Notes: generated by a model from the sequence alone, not told the origin. DNA of 64,000 nucleotides from CADEDV01 sp048498035 (GCA_048498035.1 JBEHYT010000016.1:1-64000); one strand, 5' to 3'. Shown: positions 51,476 to 60,620, numbered from the stretch's first letter. Numbers and translations: made by a program.

Positions 51476-52117
51476 TTAAACCCGGCTGCCGTACACTTTA
51501 TTGATCGCTTCGGTTTTATTCTGAACATGCAATTTTTCATAAATGCGGCCGATGTGCTGGCGAACCGTATGAAAGCTGATGCCCAGTTCTTCGGCAATTT
51601 CCTTGTACAGCAGGCCGCGCGCAATCAGGTGAAGCACTTCTTTTTCCCTTGGAGAAAGTACGGCAGCTTCAGGCGCAGGCTCCGTTTTATGTTGTTCTAC
51701 AAATAAGGTGACCAGCTTTCGGGCAATCGCGGCACTCATCGGAGAGCCGCCCTGGTGCAATTCCTTTATAGCCTCAATGATCTGGAGCGGTGGTGTTTTC
51801 TTCAACAAATAACCGCTGGCACCGGCTTTCAAGGCTTCAAATACCTGGTCGTTATTCTCATATACTGTAAACATCATGAACTGGATGGCGGGCGTGCTCT
51901 TTTTGATTTCCTGTACACACTCAATTCCGCTCATACCCGGCAGGTTGATATCCATGATAACAATATCGGGGGCCAGTTGCGGTAATTCCAGCAGCGCGGC
52001 CTCCGCAGTTGTAAAGCTGCCAACCAGGGAAAGATCGCTGTCTTCTTTTATAAAGGCAGCAAGCCCCTCGCTTACCTCTTCCAGGTCTTCAACTATAACA
52101 ACGCTGATGGTGCTCAT
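51476..52117 (-). CDS. Response regulator, NarL/LuxR family
   Basis: The 213-residue protein has a receiver domain with phospho-acceptor Asp56 (IVIMDINLPGMSG), acidic Glu10/Asp11 and a Lys in YLLKKT. A C-terminal LuxR helix-turn-helix follows: LSPREKEVLHLIARGLLYKEIAEELGIS in two parts (LSPREKEVLHLIARG and KEIAEELGISFHTVRQH). The partner kinase lies directly upstream. The ATG at 52117 is chosen because a -7 box TAAATTTG lies 5 nt before it; an ATG at 52153 would overlap the kinase stop. Confidence 0.93.
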   Translation of the reverse strand: MSTISVVIVEDLEEVSEGLAAFIKEDSDLSLVGSFTTAEAALLELPQLAPDIVIMDINLPGMSGIECVQEIKKSTPAIQFMMFTVYENNDQVFEALKAGASGYLLKKTPPLQIIEAIKELHQGGSPMSAAIARKLVTLFVEQHKTEPAPEAAVLSPREKEVLHLIARGLLYKEIAEELGISFHTVRQHIGRIYEKLHVQNKTEAINKVYGSRV

Positions 52118-52122
52118 TGCTG

Positions 52123-52130
52123 CAAATTTA
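52123..52130 (-). promoter_or_regulatory. -7 box of the response regulator gene
   Basis: On the minus strand TAAATTTG (52130-52123) is followed by CAGCA and the ATG at 52117. The box lies within the intergenic gap, just after the kinase stop, and would allow separate expression of the regulator. Confidence 0.45.
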
Positions 52131-52145
52131 AAAACCACGGGTCGA

Positions 52146-55061
52146 TCATTCATAGGTATTTTGTAGGATGTGGCCGGGTACGCTGGCCGTGATCTCCGTA
52201 CCGTTACTGCTGGTCACCAGTAGTTGCCCACCCACTTCCTCCATGCGTTTTTTCATATTCTCCATTCCATTCGCAAACCTGCGGATGCCGGATAAATCAA
52301 TGCCTTTGCCATTGTCCTGTACCACTAATTCCAGCTTTTTATCGCATTCCATGCGGATATGAACGGTGGTGGCATCTGCGTGCTTCACAACGTTGTGCAA
52401 AGCTTCCTTCATCACCAGGAACATATTTCTCCGGATCTCGCCATTGATCTTTTTTTCCTGGAAAGCGCCCGTTTCAAATACCAGCCGGATATTTTTATCT
52501 TCCAGGTATTCGGAAGCATAAGAACGGCAGAAACTAATCAGGTCGCCGGAAGAGTCATACCGCCGGTTAAGCGCCCATACAATCTCACCCATCTTTTCGG
52601 CCATCTCATCACTATACCGTGATATCTTATTCAGATCTTCCTGCAAAGGTTCCCTTTTTGCAGATTGCAATTTCATCTTTTCGCTCAGGAATTTTATTCT
52701 TGAAAGCGAAGCGCCAAAATCATCGTGCATATCCGTTGCAATACGTGTTCGTTCCTGCTCAACGGCCTGTTGTTTTTCCAGCAACGTTTTTTGTTTTACA
52801 AAAAGACGCCGGAAATAAGAACGAACCATCAGCAAAATAACGCCCGTTACAACCACTACCAGCAGGCTGATAAACCACCAGGTTTTCCATACCGGCGGAG
52901 CGATAACAAAATTCCATTCCAACAGCTGCTCCGGGTACTGCCGTCCGGGAAAACTGGTGCGCAGGACAAGATGATAACTACCGGGATTGAGATTGTTGAT
53001 CTTGAAATCGGCACTGGTGCCTGTTTGCGACCATTCCTTTGATCCGTTTTGCAGGCGGAAATCATAGCGCACGTTCCGGTTGTCGAGGAAGGTTGGCAAC
53101 GTAGCAGAAAACAGGAAATTATTCCTGGTAAATGAAAACCGGGCATCGTCGCTCCGCTCAACCGGTGTGCCATTCACCTGTATCATTCGCCAGGCCAGTT
53201 GAGGAATGAAATTGGTTGTTTGAATACGCTGGCGATTAAAACGGTACAAGGCACCGTCAGACGAAGTGGCTACCACATCAGAGTCGGGAGTTATTGCCAG
53301 CATTTGAAATGTGCTGAAAATTGTATTGCGGGCCGCGATATTTTCGATCAGCGTATCATTGGCCGACATATAAATCCGGTCGAGCCCCGTGGCCGTACCA
53401 GCCACCAATTCTTCCGGACCTGTTTTGAGCAGCGTGTATATGAAATTATTTGACAGTCCTATTTTTCTCCGGATAGAACCTACCCAGGTGGGCTGATCAT
53501 TCTTGACCTCAATAATAGCAATGCCATTTTCTCTCGTACCTACGAGAAAAACATCCGGGCTCATTTCTATCACGCAGCGTGGGTTAAGCCCCGGCATTTC
53601 AAAAAAACCGGTTTTCCGTAGCTCATTTTTCACCCAGCTGTAGCGAACAATTTCATTACTCCTCGTAAAACACCAATAGTTGTTGTTATGATCTATCGCT
53701 ACTTCGTCAGTAAAATAGGGTAATGGCTGCACAGTAAAATGTAAGTCGGGGTTGATGGCAATCAGCCATGATCCTGCAATAAGCATTCGTCCCTGCCCGT
53801 CAAAATGAATACGGGGCGACGATTGATAAGGAATCACATCCGCCGGAAGTCCAGAAGCCAGCCTGAGGGTGCTACCCTTGCTGCCGTATAACGTTTGCTG
53901 ATCTTTAAACTGCCAGAGTTGTCCCTGCCAAAATGCAAAATTGGGATAACCAACACGATCATCAAACGCAAAGCCTGCACCAGCGAGATAAGAACCATTC
54001 GCGGTATTTACAAAACAATCGCCGGTAGACGTGGGAGTAACAATCGATGCATAACTTAACGGGTGACCACTAATTTGTGACACTAGGGTAAGCTGTGATT
54101 GTTGCAATTTTTGAAGGCCAAAACTGGCCGATAAAAACCAGTAGTTATTCTCCCGGTCCTGGACCACCGAATGAACATAAGGGATCAACCCGTCGCGGGT
54201 GGAAAAAAAAGCGGTTTGTTCATCATCCCGGTTGATCCGGTAAATTCCTTTTTCGGTATTGATCAGCCAGCAGTTTCCAAAATTGTCAAAATCGATCAAC
54301 TGATAGGAACTGTCTTTTGGTACGCGGCTGGCGAACCACGGTTTTGCGCCCAGGAGTTTACCTTCCGCAAGTGCGTGTTGATCCAGCTGATACCATCCCC
54401 CCGCCTGGTAGTAAACCTGCTGTTTGGCATCAACGGCCAGCGAGGTAAGCAGGTGATTCATAACCAGGTCGGTTATCTTTTCGCGGTCGATATCATAACA
54501 GACAAAATTGTTGGATCGAAAGGTGTCCCAACTATAAAACACAAGAAAATGCCCTGAAACAACAGCTTTTTCAACGTAAAGCATCTTTCGTTTGTCGGCA
54601 TCAAAAGCAAGTTTTTTAAAAACGCCTTTTGTGCTTCGCAACAGGTGATGGTTGGTGAGATAGAGGTAGTCGTCGTCGCCCAGGCGAAATATGCGGTTTA
54701 ACTCGGCAAAAAGACTGCGATGGGAAGAATCGGCTACCAGGTTTTGCCCGTTTACAAGAAACCGGTCGCCGGAAAAATTGAACAGCACCACTTGTCCATC
54801 AGGCATTTCGACAACATCATTCATCAGTCCTGCTGCGATGCCATTAACGGATGTATAATTGTCAAAATGCTGACCGTCGAAAATGCTAAAGCCATCATGG
54901 GTGAGAATAAACATTCTCCCGCGGCTATCCTGGAAAAGTTTGGTAACCCTTGAATCCACCAGTCCGTTGGCAGGTGAATAGGAATCCAGCAGCAGCGACT
55001 GGGAAGCGGCATGAAGCCCGGATAGAAGAAAAAAAGCCAGCCCGGCAAACGTACGGAGCAT
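52146..55061 (-). CDS. Sensor histidine kinase with beta-propeller sensor
   Basis: The 971-residue protein has a signal peptide, then a periplasmic region of about 700 residues with propeller-type repeats (SRVTKLFQDSRGRMFILTHDG, IPYVHSVVQDRENNYWF) and a Y_Y_Y-type domain (NVRYDFRLQNGSKEWSQTG ... PGSYHLVLRTS). One membrane segment lies at about 728-750. The cytoplasmic kinase is of the HisKA_3 type: phospho-acceptor His779 in MHDDFGASLSRIKFLSE, N-box NVVKHADA, and G-box VQDNGKGID. It should phosphorylate the NarL-type regulator downstream. The signal is unknown; no transporter or hydrolase genes are adjacent. Confidence 0.93.
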   Translation of the reverse strand: MLRTFAGLAFFLLSGLHAASQSLLLDSYSPANGLVDSRVTKLFQDSRGRMFILTHDGFSIFDGQHFDNYTSVNGIAAGLMNDVVEMPDGQVVLFNFSGDRFLVNGQNLVADSSHRSLFAELNRIFRLGDDDYLYLTNHHLLRSTKGVFKKLAFDADKRKMLYVEKAVVSGHFLVFYSWDTFRSNNFVCYDIDREKITDLVMNHLLTSLAVDAKQQVYYQAGGWYQLDQHALAEGKLLGAKPWFASRVPKDSSYQLIDFDNFGNCWLINTEKGIYRINRDDEQTAFFSTRDGLIPYVHSVVQDRENNYWFLSASFGLQKLQQSQLTLVSQISGHPLSYASIVTPTSTGDCFVNTANGSYLAGAGFAFDDRVGYPNFAFWQGQLWQFKDQQTLYGSKGSTLRLASGLPADVIPYQSSPRIHFDGQGRMLIAGSWLIAINPDLHFTVQPLPYFTDEVAIDHNNNYWCFTRSNEIVRYSWVKNELRKTGFFEMPGLNPRCVIEMSPDVFLVGTRENGIAIIEVKNDQPTWVGSIRRKIGLSNNFIYTLLKTGPEELVAGTATGLDRIYMSANDTLIENIAARNTIFSTFQMLAITPDSDVVATSSDGALYRFNRQRIQTTNFIPQLAWRMIQVNGTPVERSDDARFSFTRNNFLFSATLPTFLDNRNVRYDFRLQNGSKEWSQTGTSADFKINNLNPGSYHLVLRTSFPGRQYPEQLLEWNFVIAPPVWKTWWFISLLVVVVTGVILLMVRSYFRRLFVKQKTLLEKQQAVEQERTRIATDMHDDFGASLSRIKFLSEKMKLQSAKREPLQEDLNKISRYSDEMAEKMGEIVWALNRRYDSSGDLISFCRSYASEYLEDKNIRLVFETGAFQEKKINGEIRRNMFLVMKEALHNVVKHADATTVHIRMECDKKLELVVQDNGKGIDLSGIRRFANGMENMKKRMEEVGGQLLVTSSNGTEITASVPGHILQNTYE

Positions 55062-55192
55062 GTTATAAAAATAGCAAAATGTTGGCGGATCAAACGCCGG
55101 GGTCGGATACCGGGTTTTTCACCCGTTTTTACAGCGCTGAACACCGCGCTGTGGCGGGTCTGGTTGAATCCTGCGTTCTGCCCCGGAATGCG

Positions 55193-55200
55193 TACCTTTG
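55193..55200 (+). promoter_or_regulatory. -7 box of the FKBP gene
   Basis: TACCTTTG, followed by C, matches the consensus; the ATG follows 38 nt later. No well-placed -33 TTTG is seen. Confidence 0.55.
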
Positions 55201-55238
55201 CCCTCCCGGTTTTTAATTTTCAACAACAAACAAATACA

Positions 55239-55694
55239 ATGGCACAGGTAAAAAGTGGCGACAAGGTAAAAGTTCATTACCACGGCCGGCTCACCAGCGG
55301 CGAAACATTTGATTCATCTGAAGGACGCGCTCCCCTGGAATTTGAAGTGGGATCAGGGATGGTGATTAAAGGTTTTGATGACGGGGTAACCGGCATGAGC
55401 GTGGGTGATAAAAAAACAATACAAATTCCTTATAGTGAAGCATACGGTCCCCGTACACCGGAGATGATCATCGAATTTCCAAAAGACCGTTTCCCCGAGG
55501 GAATGGATATCCAGGTGGGAATGCCGCTGATGCTGAACAATGCCGAAGGACAACAATTCCAGGTTACCGTTACCGAAATCAAAGATGATGTGGTAATGCT
55601 GGATGGTAATCATCCGCTTGCCGGGCACGACCTGATCTTCGATATTGAACTGGTGGAAATTGTTGGCGGCAGCCCGCTCATCATTATGCCCTAA
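55239..55694 (+). CDS. FKBP-type peptidyl-prolyl isomerase, SlyD-like
   Basis: The 151-residue protein starts MAQVKSGDKVKVHYHGRLTS, followed by GETFDSSEGRAPLEFEVGSG and IKGFDDGVTGMSVGDKKT, the FKBP core. The inserted flap MPLMLNNAEGQQFQVTVTEI is typical of SlyD-type enzymes, and AGHDLIFDIELVEI closes the domain. No signal peptide is present, so it should be cytosolic. The metal-binding His-rich tail of E. coli SlyD is absent. An upstream extension to 55164 covers the promoter and is rejected. Confidence 0.93.
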   Translation: MAQVKSGDKVKVHYHGRLTSGETFDSSEGRAPLEFEVGSGMVIKGFDDGVTGMSVGDKKTIQIPYSEAYGPRTPEMIIEFPKDRFPEGMDIQVGMPLMLNNAEGQQFQVTVTEIKDDVVMLDGNHPLAGHDLIFDIELVEIVGGSPLIIMP

Positions 55695-55745
55695 GGGTTT
55701 CGATGCTGTTGCGAAACTTTCCTTACATTTAAGCCCGTTTTTTTG

Positions 55746-55767
55746 CGGCCAGGTGAACGCCTGGCCG
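55746..55767 (+). terminator. Hairpin between the FKBP gene and pepT
   Basis: CGGCCAGG (55746-55753) and CCTGGCCG (55760-55767) form a perfect 8-bp stem with a TGAACG loop. TATAAACTTTTTG follows. It may terminate the FKBP transcript or structure the pepT leader, whose ATG is 16 nt further on. Confidence 0.5.
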
Positions 55768-55783
55768 TATAAACTTTTTGAGT

Positions 55784-57028
55784 ATGAAAGGATATGCGTT
55801 TACCGCAGCCGAACGCTTTATGCGTTACGTGCAGATAGATACACAGAGCGATCCACAGTCAACAGCTTCTCCGACTACGGAAAAACAGAAACAATTATCG
55901 CAATTGCTGGCTGACGAACTAAAACAAATGGGTGCTGCTGATGCGCACATGGACGACTATGGCTATGTGTATGCAACCATTCCTTCCAACAGCTCCAAAA
56001 AAGTACCGGTTATCTGTTTTTGCGCCCACGTGGATACTGCGCCCGATTGCAGTGGTACCGGAGTAAAGCCAATCCTGCACCGCAATTACCAGGGACAGGA
56101 TATCGTATTGCCGGATGATTCGCAGCAGGTGTTGCGGGTGGCAGACTATCCGTATTTGTCAACACAACTGGGGAATGATCTGATCACTGCTTCGGGAACT
56201 ACATTGTTAGGTTCAGATGATAAAGCTGGCGTTGCAGAGATCATGGATCTTGCCAACTACCTGTTGCATCACCCCGAAGCAAAACATGGCGAAATCCGTA
56301 TTTTATTTACGCCGGATGAAGAAGTGGGAAAGGGAACAGCGCACGTAGACATTGAAAAACTGGGCGCTGATTTTGGTTATACACTGGATGGAGGTGAAGC
56401 AGGATCGCTGGAAGACGAAACATTTAGCGCCGATGGCGTACATGTTGTCATCCACGGTGTAATTGCGCATCCTGGCTATGCAAAAGGCAAGATGGTAAAT
56501 GCGATGAAAATTGCCGGTGAGATATTAGCCGCGTTGCCAAAAGACCGGCTTTCGCCGGAATCAACAGATGGCAAGCGCGGGTTTATTCACCCGGTCCGGC
56601 TGGAGGGGATTGCTGAAAAATGCGAGATCGATTTTATCATTCGTGATTTTGAAACTCCCGGCTTACAGAAAAAAGAAGATTACCTGCGCACACAGATCGA
56701 GGAATTAATGCGCTTATACCCGAGTGCGAGTTTTGAATTTCATGTTACCGAGCAATACCGCAATATGAAAGAAATCCTGGACCAGCACCCGCAGGTGGTG
56801 GAGTATGCCAGGGAAGCCATTGAGCGCGCCGGACTTACTGTAAAAATGGAAAGCATCCGCGGCGGAACAGACGGGAGCCGGCTTTCATTTATGGGATTGC
56901 CCTGCCCCAATCTTTTTGCCGGGGAACAAGCCATTCATTCCAAGCTTGAATTTATAAGTGTACAGGATATGAATAAAGCCGTTGAAACGATGGTTCATCT
57001 TGCGGCGATATGGGAAGAAAAATCCTGA
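55784..57028 (+). CDS. pepT: Peptidase T
   Basis: This M20 aminopeptidase removes the N-terminal residue from tripeptides. The 414 residues carry the zinc ligands in the order ICFCAHVDTAPD, LLGSDDKAGVAE (bridging Asp), TPDEEVGKG (catalytic and ligand Glu), TLDGGEAG and HSKLEFIS. The dimerisation lid contains HVVIHGVIAHPGYAKGKMVN (shown in part). The ATG at 55784 gives MKGYAFTAAERFMRYVQIDTQS, typical for the family. Confidence 0.95.
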   Translation: MKGYAFTAAERFMRYVQIDTQSDPQSTASPTTEKQKQLSQLLADELKQMGAADAHMDDYGYVYATIPSNSSKKVPVICFCAHVDTAPDCSGTGVKPILHRNYQGQDIVLPDDSQQVLRVADYPYLSTQLGNDLITASGTTLLGSDDKAGVAEIMDLANYLLHHPEAKHGEIRILFTPDEEVGKGTAHVDIEKLGADFGYTLDGGEAGSLEDETFSADGVHVVIHGVIAHPGYAKGKMVNAMKIAGEILAALPKDRLSPESTDGKRGFIHPVRLEGIAEKCEIDFIIRDFETPGLQKKEDYLRTQIEELMRLYPSASFEFHVTEQYRNMKEILDQHPQVVEYAREAIERAGLTVKMESIRGGTDGSRLSFMGLPCPNLFAGEQAIHSKLEFISVQDMNKAVETMVHLAAIWEEKS

Positions 57029-57060
57029 CAATATAAAATTGCCTGAGACGTTTTTAAGCC

Positions 57061-58170
57061 ATGCGAATTGCATGGTTTTTTGTTTTCACTTTTTTGTCGC
57101 TGGCACTTGCTGCGCAACAATCGCTGGTATTGAACGGGGATTTTGAAGACGAAAATATCTGTTTTGAATACCAGGTGAATTGCGCGCCGGAAGCGTGGAT
57201 CAGCAGTGCCGACGGTTTCAACAATTATTTTAAAGATGCGCATCGCGCTTTTCATGGTGAACATTGTATGGCTGTTGAGGCTGGTCACAGCTACAAACCA
57301 TTTGAAAGAACATATATCCGCACGCAACTGGTTTGCGCCATGCGGCCGGGCGCCAGGTACCTGGTGAAGATGATGGTGAAATCCTATCATCCTGTTATAG
57401 ACAGTATCGGAATCGCATTTCCAACCACAGACCCGCTCCTGGAACGCCTGAAACTGGAGAAAATGGAACCTGCATTGTGGCTGGGTGATGCAGGTCGTAT
57501 GTTCGCAACGGACAGCAGCTGGCAGGAAGTGAATATGGTTTATACGGCCACCGGACAGGAAAAATATATGATGATCGGGAATTTTAGCCGGGCGGATGTT
57601 TCGGGTGGTACGGGGTTGAACCTTGAAAATCATTTTTTTGTGTTTTTGGACCAGGTTAGCCTGCTCCCGGAAGATCCACTGGAACGTCTCTGCAGCGATT
57701 ACGGGGCGCAACGCGACGCGATCTATGCGCAGGACGACCGACACGAATACATGCGCCGAAGGCTCCGTTCGGGCCGGGAATGGCCTCTGCCGCAGCTGGA
57801 GTCTACGCGGAAGCTTGTGGCCCGTACAATTACGCTCCCGGATGTCTTATTTGAAAGCGGCAAGGCTGTTTTGCAACCTGCTAGCGGCCGGCTACTGGAT
57901 TCGATCTGCAGAAGCCTGGAAAATCGCCAGGTGGATTCGCTGATCATTGAAGGGCATACCGACAATCGTGGTTCGGATCAGTTGAATGATACATTGTCAA
58001 AAGCGCGGGCGATGGCGGTTTGGGAGAAAATTCACGAATGCCGCTACCTGCAGCGCCGCGCTATCATTGTGCGCGGGCGGGGTGCGAGGAAGCCCGTTGC
58101 GGATAATAGTTCGGAGGCCGGTCGCCGCAAAAACCGGCGGGTGGAGCTGGTGTTTTACACGCTTGAATAG
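57061..58170 (+). CDS. OmpA-family outer-membrane protein
   Basis: The 369-residue protein has a signal peptide ending AAQQS. An N-terminal beta-sandwich (VLNGDFEDENICFEYQVNCA ... ENHFFVFLDQVSLLPEDP) resembles the carbohydrate-binding-like jelly-roll modules common in Bacteroidota. The last 120 residues form an OmpA C-terminal domain (LPDVLFESGKAVLQPAS, LIIEGHTDNRGSDQLND, SKARAMAVWE, NRRVEL) that binds peptidoglycan. It links the envelope to the cell wall by family function. It lies 32 nt after pepT and 73 nt before the SPFH gene. Confidence 0.9.
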   Translation: MRIAWFFVFTFLSLALAAQQSLVLNGDFEDENICFEYQVNCAPEAWISSADGFNNYFKDAHRAFHGEHCMAVEAGHSYKPFERTYIRTQLVCAMRPGARYLVKMMVKSYHPVIDSIGIAFPTTDPLLERLKLEKMEPALWLGDAGRMFATDSSWQEVNMVYTATGQEKYMMIGNFSRADVSGGTGLNLENHFFVFLDQVSLLPEDPLERLCSDYGAQRDAIYAQDDRHEYMRRRLRSGREWPLPQLESTRKLVARTITLPDVLFESGKAVLQPASGRLLDSICRSLENRQVDSLIIEGHTDNRGSDQLNDTLSKARAMAVWEKIHECRYLQRRAIIVRGRGARKPVADNSSEAGRRKNRRVELVFYTLE

Positions 58171-58243
58171 GAGCGTGGTTTTCAGAATTATTCAGCGAAT
58201 CCTCAGGGCTTTCTTATCTTTATTTCCTTCAAAACCATCATTT

Positions 58244-59200
58244 ATGGACCTTGTTAAGTTTTTATCCAATTATTGGTACATCATTGTGCTGGTAATTATT
58301 TTTTTCAGTGGCCTTTTTTCTATCAACCAGGGGTATATCGGAGTAGTTACGATGTTCGGAAAATACCGGAGGATCGTAACGCCGGGGTTGAATTTCAAGA
58401 TCCCGATTTTTGAAACGGTGTACCGGCGTGTATCTATTCAGAATCGCTCTGTTGAGTTGGAATTCCAGGCGGTAACGGCCGACCAGGCAAATGTGTATTT
58501 TAAGAGTATGTTGTTGTATTCGGTGCAGAATGCGGATGAGGAAACGATCAAAAAAGTAGCATTTAAATTTATTACTGATAAAGATCTGATGCAGGCGTTG
58601 ATCCGGACGATCGAAGGGAACATCAGGTCGTTTGTGGCCACCAAGAAGCAGGCGGAGATTCTCGGTTTGCGGAAAGAGATCGTGGAGTATGTGAAAGCAG
58701 AAATTGATCATACGCTTGAAACCTGGGGGTATCACCTGCAGGATTTGCAGATCAATGATATTACGTTTGACAAAATGATCCTTGACTCAATGAGCAAGGT
58801 GGTGGCATCCAACAACCTGAAAGCGGCAGCGGAAAACGAAGGGCAGGCGCTGTTGATCACAAAAACAAAGGCCGCCGAAGCCGAAGGGAATGCGATCAAG
58901 ATTTCTGCGGAAGCGGAAAAAGAAGCTGCGCGTTTACGTGGTCAGGGTGTGGCGCTGTTTCGGAAGGAAGTGGCTACAGGTATGACAGAAGCCGCGGAGC
59001 AGATGAAGCAGGCAAATCTTGATACCAATGTTATTTTGTTCAGTATGTGGACGGAGGCGATCAAGAATTTTGCGGAATTCGGTAAGGGAAATGTGATATT
59101 CCTGGATGGCAGCCCGGATGGCATGGAGGTTACATTGAAGCAGATACAGGCCATGTTGATGAAACCTGCCGGAACATCAGGCGCGAATAATAACAAATAA
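58244..59200 (+). CDS. SPFH/Band 7 domain membrane protein
   Basis: The 318-residue protein begins MDLVKFLSNYWYIIVLVIIF, an N-terminal membrane anchor. The SPFH domain follows: INQGYIGVVTMFGKYRRIVTPGLNFKIP, then VELEFQAVTADQANVYFK. A long Ala/Glu/Lys-rich helix (EGQALLITKTKAAEAEGNAIKISAEAEKEAARLRG, seen in parts) forms the coiled coil typical of stomatin/HflK-like scaffolds. Such proteins build oligomeric membrane microdomains. The ATG at 58244 is chosen over starts in the overlapping OmpA frame. TATCTTTA upstream is a weak -7 box. Confidence 0.92.
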   Translation: MDLVKFLSNYWYIIVLVIIFFSGLFSINQGYIGVVTMFGKYRRIVTPGLNFKIPIFETVYRRVSIQNRSVELEFQAVTADQANVYFKSMLLYSVQNADEETIKKVAFKFITDKDLMQALIRTIEGNIRSFVATKKQAEILGLRKEIVEYVKAEIDHTLETWGYHLQDLQINDITFDKMILDSMSKVVASNNLKAAAENEGQALLITKTKAAEAEGNAIKISAEAEKEAARLRGQGVALFRKEVATGMTEAAEQMKQANLDTNVILFSMWTEAIKNFAEFGKGNVIFLDGSPDGMEVTLKQIQAMLMKPAGTSGANNNK

Positions 59201-59507
59201 TTTACAAACGTTGTTTATCAAGCAAAAGCCCCGCCGAAGGCGGGGCTTTTGTATATTACAACAAGGCTGAAGATTTTTGGATGACGTTGATCATTTTGGT
59301 AAAATCACAGTGAAAACACGGGGATTTTGCCTGAAGTGGTTAGGTTTAGCCAAAAGATGCTGTTAAAGAAGTCCAAAACTTCCAGGGCGTATACAACGTG
59401 GCATCATTTTTTTCGTTCTTGTCCCATTGTTGACAGGTGTTGATAACAAACGAAAATTGAATTAATCAGCTTGTATTACATTTACCCACCTAAAGATTAA
59501 GTATTGT
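59201..59507 (+). other. Intergenic region between the SPFH gene and exbB
   Basis: This 307-nt gap starts with a terminator and then holds no gene-like frame. TTGTTGACAGGTGTTGATAACAA near 59427-59449 is an imperfect inverted repeat (TTGTT ... AACAA). TACATTTA (59477-59484) is a one-mismatch -7 box with TTG 17 nt upstream, a plausible exbB promoter. Confidence 0.4.
59223..59251 (+). terminator. Intrinsic terminator after the SPFH gene
   Basis: CAAAAGCCCCGCC (59223-59235) and GGCGGGGCTTTTG (59239-59251) form a perfect 13-bp stem around GAA. It can work in both directions. Confidence 0.9.
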
Positions 59508-60206
59508 ATGATTGACCTCTTGCAGGCCGTGGACACACTGGCACAGGCTACCCAAAAATTCATGACAGGTGATGCTAATCATGACGGACATCTGAGCTTT
59601 TTTGAACTCCTGACGATGGGAGGGTGGATCATGATCCCACTTGGTTTAATGCTCGTTATTGGCGTGTACGTTTTCGCAGAGCGGGCGCTCGCCATCCGGA
59701 ATGCGGGGAAAATTGATCCCAATTTCATGCACATCATCCGGGATCATATCATCAATGGCAACGTGGCTGCCGCCCGCAGTTTTGCAAAGAATACCAACAA
59801 CCCCGTAGCCCGCATTATCGACAAAGGTATCCAGCGTATCGGCAAGCCGATCGACAGTATAGAGAAAAGTATGGACAATGTAGGTGAACTGGAAATGTAT
59901 AAACTGGAGAAGAATCTCGGTATCCTTTCACTCATTGTTAAAGCAGCGCCGATTTTCGGATTTGTGGGGACCCTTATTGGGATGATGCAACTGTTTTCCG
60001 GCATCAATAACTCGGGAGATTTTACACCAGCCGTTATCGCCGGTGGTATCTATACCAAACTGATCACATCCATTTCCGGGCTGGTTATTGGCCTCGCTGC
60101 CCTTTTCGGTTATAGCTATCTGAACACACAGATAGACCGCACTTCCAACAAAATGGAAGCAGCCAGCGCAGATTTTCTAGACGTATTACAAGAACCTACC
60201 CGATAA
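59508..60206 (+). CDS. MotA/TolQ/ExbB proton channel protein with N-terminal EF-hand loop
   Basis: The 232-residue protein is an ExbB/TolQ-type stator subunit that uses proton flow to energise envelope work. Three membrane segments are seen: about 38-58 (WIMIPLGLMLVIGVYVFAE), and the pair around IVKAAPIFGFVGTLIGMMQL and ITSISGLVIGLAALFGYSYL. The conserved threonine-containing GTLIGM is present. Unusually, residues 22-33 read DANHDGHLSFFE, a complete EF-hand loop (ligand positions Asp, Asn, Asp, Gly, Ser, Glu), just before the first membrane segment. The exbD partner starts 9 nt downstream. Confidence 0.92.
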   Translation: MIDLLQAVDTLAQATQKFMTGDANHDGHLSFFELLTMGGWIMIPLGLMLVIGVYVFAERALAIRNAGKIDPNFMHIIRDHIINGNVAAARSFAKNTNNPVARIIDKGIQRIGKPIDSIEKSMDNVGELEMYKLEKNLGILSLIVKAAPIFGFVGTLIGMMQLFSGINNSGDFTPAVIAGGIYTKLITSISGLVIGLAALFGYSYLNTQIDRTSNKMEAASADFLDVLQEPTR

Positions 60207-60215
60207 ACCACAAGC

Positions 60216-60620
60216 ATGAAGTTCAGGAAAAAAAACAGGCATGAGTCGGATGTATTCACGGATTCTCTCAATGATATCCTGTTCATTGTGCTGATGTTCT
60301 TTCTGATCGTTTCCACCAGTGCCAACCCGAACGTGAAAAAAGTGGGATTGCCAAATGGTCAGAAGGATACGAAAGCAAAGCAAGATATCATGCTTTCCAT
60401 TGATAAAGATCATAACTTCTATATCAATGCAAAAAAAGTGGAATCCATGATGCTTGATTCGATGCTGTCGCAGGAAATAAAAAGACAACGCCATTATGTG
60501 GATACGCCAACGGTAGTGATCCACGCGGATACGCTCTCATTCTATGGAGAAGTATTTCGTGTTATGCGCATTGCAGGAAAAGACACAGCCAAAGTGGTGG
60601 CAAACGTTTCCAATTATTAA
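60216..60620 (+). CDS. ExbD/TolR-family biopolymer transport protein
   Basis: The 134-residue protein has a short basic cytoplasmic start (MKFRKKNRHESDVFTD) and one membrane segment, SLNDILFIVLMFFLIVSTS, with the proton-carrying Asp24-type residue at its beginning. A periplasmic domain of about 90 residues follows. With the ExbB-like protein it forms the proton-driven stator for TonB or Tol-type energy transfer; the SusC transporters of the organism need such energy. Its stop shares TTAA with prmC. Confidence 0.9.
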   Translation: MKFRKKNRHESDVFTDSLNDILFIVLMFFLIVSTSANPNVKKVGLPNGQKDTKAKQDIMLSIDKDHNFYINAKKVESMMLDSMLSQEIKRQRHYVDTPTVVIHADTLSFYGEVFRVMRIAGKDTAKVVANVSNY

